Assembly (NCBI GenBank): GCA_910579015.1
Contig: CAJTRO010000005.1
Span: 65,429 to 129,428 of the forward strand
DNA length: 64,000 nucleotides
Direction: 5' to 3'
Source: an uncultured Dorea sp.
GTDB lineage: Bacteria; Bacillota; Clostridia; Lachnospirales; Lachnospiraceae
Shown here: piece after piece, positions 1-8,046 of the stretch
How the letters are laid out: every line of letters starts with the position of its first letter
Position numbering within the stretch: the first letter of the stretch is position 1
Notes under the pieces: model-generated
What the model was told of the DNA's origin: nothing
Databases searched by the model: none
The model's input: the letters and a program-made list of their open reading frames with translations, nothing else
Position numbers and translations under genes: made by a program

Positions 1-648
1 CACGCCGAACATCTTGAAGCCGCCTTCGGCGTAGGCCCGCATACCATCAGCGTGCCAAGACTTCGAAATGCCGATGATATTGATGCAGACTCATTTACAA
101 ATGGAATCGACGACGATACCTTTGCCAAGATCGTGGCCTGCATCCGGATCGCCGTACCTTACACCGGCATGATCATTTCCACGAGAGAGAGCCAGAAGAC
201 ACGGGAGAGGGTTCTGCACCTTGGCATCTCGCAGATCAGCGGAGGATCCAAGACCAGCGTGGGAGGCTATTGTGAGCCGGAACCAGAAGACGAGAAGTCC
301 GAACAGTTCGACGTCATCGACAACCGTACACTGGACGAGGTAGTAAAATGGCTTATGGAGATGGATTATCTCCCAAGCTTCTGCACCGCATGTTACCGCG
401 AAGGACGGACCGGCGACCGTTTCATGTCCCTGTGTAAGAGCGGGCAGATACAGAACTGCTGCCACCCGAATGCCCTCATGACTTTGGAGGAATATCTGAT
501 GGATTACGCATCTCCTGAGACCAAAGCCATCGGTGACAGGCTGATCGACAAGGAGGTCTTGAACGTGCCGAACGAGAAGGCCCGGAAAGTCGTGCTTGAA
601 AATCTGAAACTGATACGGGAAAATAACCGCCGGGATTTCCGTTTCTGA
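1..648 (+). CDS. hydG: [FeFe]-hydrogenase maturation radical SAM protein HydG (5' truncated by window edge)
   Basis: This is the C-terminal 215 codons of HydG, the tyrosine lyase that makes the CO and CN ligands of the hydrogenase H-cluster. The frame is open from base 1, so the real start lies outside the window; the GTG at 52 is internal. Visible family features are the GVGPHTISVPR segment, the ISGGSKTSVGGY loop, and the C-terminal auxiliary [4Fe-4S] site, seen as FCTACYREGRTGDRF followed by the NCC cysteine about 22 residues later. It ends in the typical RRDFRF. hydF follows after 43 bases in the same direction, so the two are very likely one maturation operon, with hydE possibly upstream. 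Identification is firm. Confidence 0.96.
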   Translation, partial: HAEHLEAAFGVGPHTISVPRLRNADDIDADSFTNGIDDDTFAKIVACIRIAVPYTGMIISTRESQKTRERVLHLGISQISGGSKTSVGGYCEPEPEDEKSEQFDVIDNRTLDEVVKWLMEMDYLPSFCTACYREGRTGDRFMSLCKSGQIQNCCHPNALMTLEEYLMDYASPETKAIGDRLIDKEVLNVPNEKARKVVLENLKLIRENNRRDFRF

Positions 649-691
649 TAAGGAACGGATATGACATCATTTATAAGAAGGAGCATACACA

Positions 692-1882
692 ATGAGCATA
701 AACGACACCCCTTCCGGAGAACGCATACACATTGGCATCTTCGGGAAGCGAAATGCCGGAAAATCCAGTATTATCAATGCGCTGACCGGCCAGAACCTTG
801 CCATCGTCTCGGACATAAAGGGAACCACCACCGATCCGGTATTAAAGGCCATGGAGCTTCTGCCCCTTGGCCCGGTGGTCATGATAGACACCCCCGGCCT
901 GGACGACGAAGGAGAGCTTGGCGCACTGCGGGTACAGAAGGCATACCAGATCCTGAATAAGACGGATATTGCAATCCTTGTAATCGACGGCACAACAGGC
1001 ATGACACAGGAGGATGACGCCATCCTTATACGGATACAGGACAAATCCATTCCATGTATCATTGTAATGAACAAGTCCGATCTGGTCCCCAAAAGCGCAC
1101 AGGCTCTGCCCGAAACCGGCATACCCCGCCTGTGGTGCAGTGCGTTCTGCCGTTCCAATATACAGGAATTAAAGGAACGGATTGCTTCCCTCGTACCAAA
1201 GAAGGACACGAAGCTTCCGATCGTCGGCGGACTGATAAAGCCTTCCGACCTTGTTGTACTGGTAATTCCCATTGACAAGGCGGCCCCAAAAGGCCGTCTG
1301 ATCCTGCCGCAACAGCAGACTATCCGGGATATTCTGGAAGCGGGGGCTGTTTCCGTGGTCACAAGAAACACAGAGCTTAAGGAGACGCTTGCATCCCTTG
1401 GCAAGAAACCCGCCCTCGTCATCACGGACAGCCAGGCCTTCGAACAGACTGCCTCCGATGTACCAGAGGATATCCCTCTGACCTCATTTTCCATCCTGTT
1501 CGCGAGATATAAGGGCGACCTCTGGCACATGGTAGACGGCGCAAGAACCCTGGATACTCTGACGGATAAAGACTGCGTGCTGATCTGCGAGGGCTGTACC
1601 CACCACAGGCAATGCGGAGATATCGGCACAGAGAAGCTTCCTGCGTGGATCCGGAAACATACCGGCACAACACCGGAATTCGAATTCACCAGCGGATCAG
1701 AATTTCCACTGGATCTTAGCCCGTTTAGGCTGATCATACACTGCGGAGGCTGTATGCTGAATGAACGAGAGATGAAATACCGGCTGAAATGTGCCAGAGA
1801 CGCAAATGTGCCGATGACAAACTATGGAACGGCGATCGCCTATATGAAAGGAATTCTTGAACGGAGCATTGCCATGTTCTAA
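692..1882 (+). CDS. hydF: [FeFe]-hydrogenase maturation GTPase HydF
   Basis: HydF is the scaffold GTPase that assembles and delivers the 2Fe subcluster to HydA. The 396 residues are normal length. The N-terminal Era/Ras-like G domain shows the P-loop GKRNAGKSS (about residues 14-22), the DTPG G3 motif and the NKSD G4 motif. The C-terminal cluster-binding domain carries the family signature C-x-H (CTHH) and, about 50 residues later, HCGGC. A clean ribosome site, AAGGAG, lies nine bases before the ATG. It follows hydG and is closed by the strong hairpin at 1883-1928. Confidence 0.97.
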   Translation: MSINDTPSGERIHIGIFGKRNAGKSSIINALTGQNLAIVSDIKGTTTDPVLKAMELLPLGPVVMIDTPGLDDEGELGALRVQKAYQILNKTDIAILVIDGTTGMTQEDDAILIRIQDKSIPCIIVMNKSDLVPKSAQALPETGIPRLWCSAFCRSNIQELKERIASLVPKKDTKLPIVGGLIKPSDLVVLVIPIDKAAPKGRLILPQQQTIRDILEAGAVSVVTRNTELKETLASLGKKPALVITDSQAFEQTASDVPEDIPLTSFSILFARYKGDLWHMVDGARTLDTLTDKDCVLICEGCTHHRQCGDIGTEKLPAWIRKHTGTTPEFEFTSGSEFPLDLSPFRLIIHCGGCMLNEREMKYRLKCARDANVPMTNYGTAIAYMKGILERSIAMF

Positions 1883-1928
1883 AAGAGAGGCTGTTGTGTA
1901 TAACGGATATTTCACAACAGCCTCTCTT
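1883..1928. terminator. Bidirectional hairpin terminator after hydF, related to a dispersed palindrome
   Basis: A perfect 16-base stem (1883-1898 with 1913-1928) around a 14-base loop starts right after the hydF stop codon. It lies between convergent hydF and thyX and can serve both. The inner part, read on the minus strand as GGCTGTTGTGAAAT and then CCGTTATACAC, nearly matches the left arm of the inverted repeat at 4177-4269. This suggests a shared repeat origin. Confidence 0.75.
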
Positions 1929-1975
1929 CATAACATTCTCCGCAGTGCTTTTTCTCTTTGGATTCACAACAGGAT

Positions 1976-3361
1976 TTAACAATCAAGGTTCTTAAACTTT
2001 ACGTTCATCTCCTCAAGCCTCCCGCAGGTCATCCTTCCCTCCGGGCATACCCCAAGCATGAAACAGCTTGGACCGAAATGATCAAAAAGCTCCGGGAATG
2101 AACCTCTTAAGCCCTTCAACATCTCAACGGCGATCTTCCTTATCTCCCACTGTGCACGGTTACAGGTCCGCAATTTCATAAAATGCTCCAGCTCTCTGGC
2201 ATTCATGGTAGTCATGACATCCATCACATTACCGCTCAGTGCACAATAATAGCCATACCGTCTCAGCTTATCGTTCTTACACATCTCCCCAAGCAATTGG
2301 TTCGACGCCTTCAGTACATCCTTATAAACCTTAAGCATATCCGGATTCTTCTCGATGGTCTCAGGAACGATCACCCTGCTGTGCGCAATCCCCTCTATCG
2401 AAGGAATGATGATAGACTGCATACGGTGGCGTACAATATGTGTAATCCCCGACAAGGTTACATTCGATATTAAAAACGAATACGACAACTGCTCTAACTC
2501 TCTTGGGCGGACAGACCTAAGAAGCCCCTCCATCTCCAAAGCCCCGTCTGAGCCGGACGGATGAACCGCCTCTCCTGACACCCTCTCTGCGCCGGACGGA
2601 TGCTTCATACTATACGCAAGCTTCAGTATCCTGACCGGATCCGACGGTCCGTTTAACAGCTCGACCGCTCCGATCTCCTGCTGCCCGATAAATGACACCT
2701 CATCATCAACCTTAAGCACACCCTCAGAAGAATCCACGGTCCCGCAAGCTTCGTCAAAGCGTATACACGGGAAGAGCTTCTCAACCTGTACGGCAATCTG
2801 GTCTGCCAGATCCTGTAATTCAGGAATCCCCTTTCCGCGCCCGCATCTGATATTATGTATCACACTGGCCAGCTCGCGTGCGTTCAGCGTACAGTAGAAA
2901 TTGCTGTGGAAGGAATATGGCAGTAAAAATCTTGCGTCTTCCTTTGGAATATCATTTTCCAACAGCAGATTATATGCCGAAAACAAGCCGTCCATATACC
3001 GGCAGTACAGCTTAAGCGCTTCTCCTTCTAATTCTTCCGGGATATAGTACCCGCTGCTGCCGAAATCTACATACCGCCTTGACTTCACCGTAAAGGATGC
3101 CAGCCTGCATTCTATAAAAAACTGCTCTGCAAAAGCGGATACATCCTTCAGTGCAATCGTAAAAACAGCGTGCTCTATGACTGATCTATGCCCGGACTGC
3201 AAAACTCTCTGCACCAGCTGACGGTTCTTTTCATTGCCCTTTGACTTCTCAAAAATCTCGACGGCATCACCCTTTGTCGTCGAGATCCTTGCCGCACTGG
3301 CACACACCTCCATATTATCTATATTGTAACTCACTATCACAGCCTGAGCCCGTTTCCCCAT
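1976..3361 (-). CDS. thyX: FAD-dependent thymidylate synthase ThyX, duplicated-domain form
   Basis: A 461-residue protein, about twice the length of a standard ThyX (about 220-250 residues). ThyX methylates dUMP to dTMP using methylene-tetrahydrofolate, with FADH2 as reductant. Both halves look like ThyX. The first half has HRSVIEHA (near residue 58) and RLASFTVKSRRY, which keeps the R-x2-S-x4-S-x-RY spacing of the ThyX motif but lacks its RHR start. The second half has the RHR start (VRHRMQS) but not the NExSxRY end, and later LRTCNRAQWEIR, a typical C-terminal ThyX element. About 75 residues link the halves. Probably the domains complement each other in a pseudo-symmetric enzyme (inference). 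It lies 46 bases downstream of the DUF4190 gene and is probably co-transcribed with it. Confidence 0.88.
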   Translation of the reverse strand: MGKRAQAVIVSYNIDNMEVCASAARISTTKGDAVEIFEKSKGNEKNRQLVQRVLQSGHRSVIEHAVFTIALKDVSAFAEQFFIECRLASFTVKSRRYVDFGSSGYYIPEELEGEALKLYCRYMDGLFSAYNLLLENDIPKEDARFLLPYSFHSNFYCTLNARELASVIHNIRCGRGKGIPELQDLADQIAVQVEKLFPCIRFDEACGTVDSSEGVLKVDDEVSFIGQQEIGAVELLNGPSDPVRILKLAYSMKHPSGAERVSGEAVHPSGSDGALEMEGLLRSVRPRELEQLSYSFLISNVTLSGITHIVRHRMQSIIIPSIEGIAHSRVIVPETIEKNPDMLKVYKDVLKASNQLLGEMCKNDKLRRYGYYCALSGNVMDVMTTMNARELEHFMKLRTCNRAQWEIRKIAVEMLKGLRGSFPELFDHFGPSCFMLGVCPEGRMTCGRLEEMNVKFKNLDC

Positions 3362-3407
3362 TACATCTTCTCCAATCTAGTCTTCTTTTATTCATGTATC
3401 GCAGATA

Positions 3408-4067
3408 TTAATATAATCCCCCGATCGCCGGCATCAGCAATAATATGTTCAGTCCCCACATCACGATTGCGGCGATTATACCGATAATACAGAATACCTT
3501 GCCTGCCTTGGCCTGCCCTGACTTACGGGAGCCCGCTCCCATCCTTGCTCTTGAGAATCCCAGACACGCCAGTATAATGCCCACAAGCGGGATGATAAAC
3601 GCAAATACCACACTGAGGATCCCGAATACCAGCCCCATCGTGGCCGCACCGGAGTTATCCACCGTATGCACCGGAACCGTATTCTGATATGGCTGTCCCG
3701 GACTGCCCGGCCCCGGCATCCCCTGTCCCGGCATATTCTGCGGCATAGGAAGAGGCTGCTGTAGAACCGCAAACAATTGCTCAAGGCTCTCCCTGTACGG
3801 CTTCTTCTGCAAAACCGCCACAAAACCACTTAAGTCCCACTCACCGCCGAAGGTTCCCTTTAACCACGCCTCCAAATGGAATACTCCGTCTCTGTAGTAC
3901 CATTTCAGATACTTATACCCCTCCATCATCGCATCACCGGCACGGTATGCCGCCTCACCTTTCCATTCAGACATGATGAAACTATTCTTCTGCAAATAAT
4001 CATTCATCATGAACTGTACAAAATCATCCGGTTTATTCAGCACCAGATCCCTCACATATCTTGCCAT
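3408..4067 (-). CDS. DUF4190 domain membrane protein
   Basis: 219 residues. Residues 1-100 form a soluble N-terminal region with no motif I recognise. A proline/glycine/glutamine-rich linker follows (about 104-130, PMPQNMPGQGMPGPG). Two C-terminal hydrophobic segments come next (MGLVFGILSVVFAFIIPLVG and the segment starting VFCIIGIIAAIV), separated by a basic loop with SRARMGAGSRKSGQAKAGK. This linker plus two-helix hairpin with a recurring glycine pattern is the DUF4190 arrangement common in Firmicutes. The biochemical role is unknown. The soluble part is probably cytoplasmic. The gene precedes thyX on the same strand. Confidence 0.7.
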   Translation of the reverse strand: MARYVRDLVLNKPDDFVQFMMNDYLQKNSFIMSEWKGEAAYRAGDAMMEGYKYLKWYYRDGVFHLEAWLKGTFGGEWDLSGFVAVLQKKPYRESLEQLFAVLQQPLPMPQNMPGQGMPGPGSPGQPYQNTVPVHTVDNSGAATMGLVFGILSVVFAFIIPLVGIILACLGFSRARMGAGSRKSGQAKAGKVFCIIGIIAAIVMWGLNILLLMPAIGGLY

Positions 4068-4176
4068 ATCTTACTACTCCTTCCTTCAGAACTGCGCCCG
4101 GTACTTCCCCGGCAGTTCCATATCTGATCTATCCTTGTATTATATTAACGCAAAATGTAATAAAATACAATAAGAA

Positions 4177-4269
4177 GCTGTTGTAAAATAACCGTTATAC
4201 ACCGTATATAGGATACTATTTGTGATAATATTACCCATATATTGTGTATAAACTGCATTTCACAACAGC
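4177..4269. repeat. 93-bp imperfect inverted repeat (REP/MITE-like)
   Basis: The left arm (4177-4212) and right arm (4234-4269) are imperfect inverted copies of about 36 bases, sharing GCTGTTGT, AAAT, TTATACAC and TATAT blocks, around 21 A+T-rich bases. The same outer sequence occurs in the hydF terminator (1883-1928). It lies between the DUF4190 gene start and the end of the ABC exporter operon and may also act as its terminator. No transposase is present, so a non-autonomous or extragenic palindromic repeat fits best. Confidence 0.6.
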
Positions 4270-4286
4270 CCCACCTAAAAATCACT

Positions 4287-5618
4287 CTATCTTCTCATCA
4301 TCTCTATGATCTTCTTCGGACTTGGCGGATTGCCCTTGTAGAGCGACATGCTTTTATATATCTTTCCCGCAAACATCGTGATCAGCGTCGCCGACGCCAC
4401 AACGATCCCAAGGGAACCAACCGCTTCTGGAATACTCATCGCTCCCAGAAGAATCTTCGTCGGCGCAACCAGAATGGCTGTAAACGGCATCCATACCTGC
4501 CATGTGATGGCATCCCACGGCACGTCTGCGCTTGTGCCTCCTGCATATAAGGTTGTAAAGAAGCTGACGATCAGCACCATCACAAACAGCATATTCGTAC
4601 TTGACAGATCCTCCGGCTTCTCCGCTAACGCACCGCCGATCGCGGCAAGGGAACAGTAGAGCAAAAGCCCCGACGCCAGCATCAGAAGTGCAAGAACCAC
4701 CCCGGAAGCCGTGAACATTCCCGAAAATTCACCAAAGGAATCCACCAGCTGGATCAATACCATATCCGTTCCCGGATTCACCATTTTCGTAAAATGGATG
4801 CCCAGCGCAAACCCGCCGAACAGACTGCCGATCCATGCAAATATCTGCAAGATTCCGCTCGCCGCCGTTGCAAACACCTTGCCAAGCAGCATCTCCCCCG
4901 GCTTCACAGACACCAGGAACAGATCCATAAGCTTCGACGTCTTCTCCGTGATCACGGCATTCGCCGTTCCCTGTCCATACGCAAGAATCATAAAGTAAAG
5001 GACCATGATATTCAGATACGGCAGAACTCTTGCCAGAATTCCCTTCGCCGCCGCGTACTCGTCACTCTCCTCTGCCGGTACACCGCTGTCCCGCACCACA
5101 GTCTCGATCGGCATCGTCAATTCCGCAATCTGCGTGCCCCCAAGATCTGATTTCTGCATCAGGATATAGCGGAAATTATTCAGCAGAAACGCTTCATACG
5201 CATCCGTATCCTTCTTATTAAGCTCTGTCTCCTCCGGAAGAAGCACGTCAAGCTGGTAACCGCTCTCCTTCCAGTCGATGACAAGCAGAACCGAGGTTTC
5301 ATCCTCTTCGGCCTTTTCGGCGGCCTCCTCCACACTCTTTGACATCTCATAGGCAATATCCGAGAACCGATTGGGATCCACCGTATTCAGGACTTCATAA
5401 TCCGTCCTCCCTTTTGTTCTGTCATCCTTTTCAATCACATATACCTTGGCAATCCTGCTCTCATATGACTCATCCTCTTTAAAATACTCCATCGCCGGCA
5501 GGATCACCGCCGGAAGCAGCACGCACAGAAAAGCAATTATGATCGTTCCATTCCGATAGCCTTTCTGCTTCACATGCTGGATAAATGTAAACGAAAATAT
5601 ATTTCCCAGTCTTTTCAT
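4287..5618 (-). CDS. ABC-2 type exporter permease (NatB-like), second subunit
   Basis: 443 residues. One transmembrane helix sits near residues 22-42 (TIIIAFLCVLLPAVILPAM), a large extracytoplasmic domain follows (about 45-200), and then five or six helices (for example LNIMVLYFMILAYGQGTANAVITEKTSKLMDLFLVSV). The TEKTSKLMDLFLVSVKP block is the coupling-helix sequence typical of NatB/ABC-2 sodium-exporter-like permeases. It is homologous to the upstream permease (EEKASKLAELLMVSVSP). Its start overlaps the upstream gene by four bases (ATGA). The substrate cannot be read from sequence; Na+ or peptide export is known for relatives. Confidence 0.85.
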   Translation of the reverse strand: MKRLGNIFSFTFIQHVKQKGYRNGTIIIAFLCVLLPAVILPAMEYFKEDESYESRIAKVYVIEKDDRTKGRTDYEVLNTVDPNRFSDIAYEMSKSVEEAAEKAEEDETSVLLVIDWKESGYQLDVLLPEETELNKKDTDAYEAFLLNNFRYILMQKSDLGGTQIAELTMPIETVVRDSGVPAEESDEYAAAKGILARVLPYLNIMVLYFMILAYGQGTANAVITEKTSKLMDLFLVSVKPGEMLLGKVFATAASGILQIFAWIGSLFGGFALGIHFTKMVNPGTDMVLIQLVDSFGEFSGMFTASGVVLALLMLASGLLLYCSLAAIGGALAEKPEDLSSTNMLFVMVLIVSFFTTLYAGGTSADVPWDAITWQVWMPFTAILVAPTKILLGAMSIPEAVGSLGIVVASATLITMFAGKIYKSMSLYKGNPPSPKKIIEMMRR

Positions 5619-6976
5619 CTGCTCTCAGCCTCCTTTGCGCGGTTCTGGCGGAACATCACGATCCATCCGCCAAGCTTCATACGGCTTCCGCGGTACATCA
5701 TCAGTGCGCGGTAGATCCTCGCACAGACATAGGCAAGCAAAAGGATCACAGCTGATTGGAGCACCCATGATACCGCAAGCATTCCGAATCCGATATCACC
5801 GACAATATAACGCACAGGCGCACAGAACATCGAAACAACCGGACACAGGGACACAAGCGTAGTCAGCACCGGACTGTCTCCGAAGCCTGCCGTAATCGTT
5901 GCGGTCATATACCCCGCCATAACAAGCAGGACGACCGTAAGGTTCGCCGGCTCTACATCCTCCGTAGAAGAACAGCCTGTTCCCACCAGTCCGCTGATCA
6001 GCGACACTTGCAGATAACCAAGCAGCAGAGAGACCACCAGGATCAGAGCCGTAACCTGAGATACCTTAAGCGCCTCCGCCGTAAAGCCCCACGCCGCAAA
6101 CTGCTGCCCTAAAACTTTGGTATCCACAAACTGCCCGGTAACCGCATAGGAAATGCCTGTGACCGCCGCAATACTTGCAACCAGCCCTAATATATAGGTC
6201 ATTACGGCAAGAATCTTCCCTACGAGCATTGCAAGAGGGCTGACACTGACCATCAAAAGCTCCGCAAGCTTTGACGCCTTCTCTTCTATCACCTTCTGGA
6301 TAATGAAGCTGGAAACGAACGTGCACAGGATCAAAAGCAGAACAGAATAGAGAAGCTGTACACCAAAGCGCGCGTCAAAATTCTCCTCTTTCTCATCCAG
6401 ATATTCCGGAACAGACTGCACACTGACCGCATAAGGACTGGTCAGAACAGATATCTGCTCTGGCCCGGCATTCTGCTGGGCATAACGTGCTTCATCCAAA
6501 AGCCCCGACAGCACGCTTACGCAGGAATCCAGCTCCCCGTCCTCAAACTCTTTCTCCTCCAGTGTAAAAGCGCCGATCGTAAAACACATCTTCTTTGTAT
6601 CTTTCTGAAGATGTACATATGCTTCTGCCGGCCCAAGCACAGACTCATATGTATCTTCCGACCACTCTGTATCCATCACATCCGTATCCACAAACTCCGT
6701 CTGTGCAAACAGCTCATTCTTCTGCGGGATACTTCCAAGATCCAGCTCATAGCCGGTATCATTCTGGACAAACACCGCCTTAAGCCCCGAAGCTTCCGCT
6801 GTATCCGAAGACGCGGCTTCTCCGCCCATCACCAGCGTCATGACCGGGATACTGGCGGCCGCCAGCAGTAAGAAGATGATCAGGGAAATAATATTGGCCT
6901 TGCCCTTGAGCATCTGCGCCAATGTAAACCCAAACACCTTACCCGTCCCGGTAAAATCACTCTTATTAAGCTTCAT
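5615..6976 (-). CDS. ABC-2 type exporter permease (NatB-like), first subunit
   Basis: 453 residues from the chosen ATG at 6976, which has an AGGTG ribosome site six bases upstream; the open frame continues further up but only over the ATPase gene. Architecture: one N-terminal helix (IISLIIFLLLAAASIPVMTL), an extracytoplasmic domain, then a bundle of five or so helices with the coupling sequence EEKASKLAELLMVSVSP. It overlaps the ATPase gene by 11 bases and the second permease by four, indicating translational coupling. The two permeases probably form a heterodimer driven by the ATPase. Confidence 0.85.
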   Translation of the reverse strand: MKLNKSDFTGTGKVFGFTLAQMLKGKANIISLIIFLLLAAASIPVMTLVMGGEAASSDTAEASGLKAVFVQNDTGYELDLGSIPQKNELFAQTEFVDTDVMDTEWSEDTYESVLGPAEAYVHLQKDTKKMCFTIGAFTLEEKEFEDGELDSCVSVLSGLLDEARYAQQNAGPEQISVLTSPYAVSVQSVPEYLDEKEENFDARFGVQLLYSVLLLILCTFVSSFIIQKVIEEKASKLAELLMVSVSPLAMLVGKILAVMTYILGLVASIAAVTGISYAVTGQFVDTKVLGQQFAAWGFTAEALKVSQVTALILVVSLLLGYLQVSLISGLVGTGCSSTEDVEPANLTVVLLVMAGYMTATITAGFGDSPVLTTLVSLCPVVSMFCAPVRYIVGDIGFGMLAVSWVLQSAVILLLAYVCARIYRALMMYRGSRMKLGGWIVMFRQNRAKEAESR

Positions 6977-7928
6977 GTGCATCACCTGCTTTCTCCACAA
7001 AAATCTCATGGAGAGACGGCTCGCGCAGACTGAATGTGACAACGGTAATTCCGTTCTCGATCAACAGCTTCAAGAATCTGTTCGCCTGCTCGTCTCCGGA
7101 TACTTTGATCTGGTACTCTGTCTCTTTCGCTGAGACCAGCATAAGTCCCTCCCGCCTGATCAGATCCGTTACATCCGTCTCTGTTTTCAGCATCAGGTTG
7201 ATACGCCCATAGCTCTTCTTGATATCATTTAAATGTCCGGAAAGCACCGTTCTGGAACGGTTCAGGATGATGATGTCCGTACAGAATTCTTCCACGGTTG
7301 CCATCTGGTGGCTGGACATGATCAGATACTTCCCCTTGGCGATCTCATCCCGGATGATATCCTTGAACAGATCCGTATTCACCGGATCCAGGCCGGAAAG
7401 CGGTTCATCCAGGATCAGCAGATCAGGATCGGGCAGAAGCGCCGTCATAAACTGTATCTTCTGCTGATTTCCCTTAGAAAGCTGATCCGCCTTTTTCGGC
7501 GCCTGCACTTTCCCACCCTTCTTTTTCTTCCCGTCTTCTGATTTCGGTGTCTGTGGATACAGGTATTCTTCTACCTCAAGCCTCTCGCTCCAGTAACGGA
7601 TGCGCTTCTTTGCCTCCGCTCTGGGAATGCCTCTTAAGCCGGCAAAATAAATCAGCTGGTCCATCAATGTATACTTAGGATATAATCCTCTCTCCTCCGC
7701 AAGATAGCCCACGTTACAGGTCGCCGTATCGAGGGGCGCGCCATTCCACAACACCTCTCCGGTGTCTCTTGAAAGCATATTCAGCATCATACGGATCGAA
7801 GTGGTCTTCCCGGCTCCGTTGGTTCCCAGAAGTGCAAAAACACCCGGCTCCTTCATCTCGAAGTTCAGATTCTCCACAACGGTTTTCTCCCCGTACTTTT
7901 TTGACAAATTTTTTACTACTAAACTCAT
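6966..7928 (-). CDS. ABC transporter ATP-binding protein (NatA-like)
   Basis: 320 residues from ATG 7928, chosen because AAAGGAGGG precedes it and the ABC fold begins there (MSLVVKNLSKKYGEKTVVEN). Upstream in-frame codons overlap the promoter and lack ABC homology. Walker A is GTNGAGKTT, the signature is LSKGNQQK, Walker B is LLILDEPLSGLDP, and the switch His lies in MSSHQM. A lysine-rich insertion (GKKKKGGKVQAPKK) lies between the helical subdomain and the signature and is not usual. The C-terminal region resembles the DUF4162 extension of NatA-type ATPases. It is first in a three-gene exporter operon. Confidence 0.9.
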   Translation of the reverse strand: MSLVVKNLSKKYGEKTVVENLNFEMKEPGVFALLGTNGAGKTTSIRMMLNMLSRDTGEVLWNGAPLDTATCNVGYLAEERGLYPKYTLMDQLIYFAGLRGIPRAEAKKRIRYWSERLEVEEYLYPQTPKSEDGKKKKGGKVQAPKKADQLSKGNQQKIQFMTALLPDPDLLILDEPLSGLDPVNTDLFKDIIRDEIAKGKYLIMSSHQMATVEEFCTDIIILNRSRTVLSGHLNDIKKSYGRINLMLKTETDVTDLIRREGLMLVSAKETEYQIKVSGDEQANRFLKLLIENGITVVTFSLREPSLHEIFVEKAGDAHEA

Positions 7929-7956
7929 CTGTAAGTCTCCCTCCTTTGTTGGCAAC

Positions 7957-7991
7957 AGTATAGCACAAATCGAGAGATTTTGTTTCGATTT
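7957..7991 (-). promoter_or_regulatory. Promoter with extended -10 and inverted repeat upstream of the ABC exporter
   Basis: Read leftward, TGCTATACT forms an extended -10 (the TATACT hexamer is 7957-7962), 28 bases before the ATPase start codon. Just upstream is an inverted repeat, AAATCGA (7967-7973) and TCGATTT (7985-7991), which would overlap the -35 region. The repeat is a candidate operator for a regulator not identified here. There is no good -35 hexamer. Confidence 0.45.
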
Positions 7992-8046
7992 TGCGCGAAG
8001 AGATCTATTTTCGTCTTCAATGGACATTTCCACCCCGCCAGGCTTC

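Noticed and set aside
4177-4269. Insertion sequence at 4.2 kb
   Set aside because: Inverted arms are present but there is no transposase or clear target duplication; kept as a repeat only.
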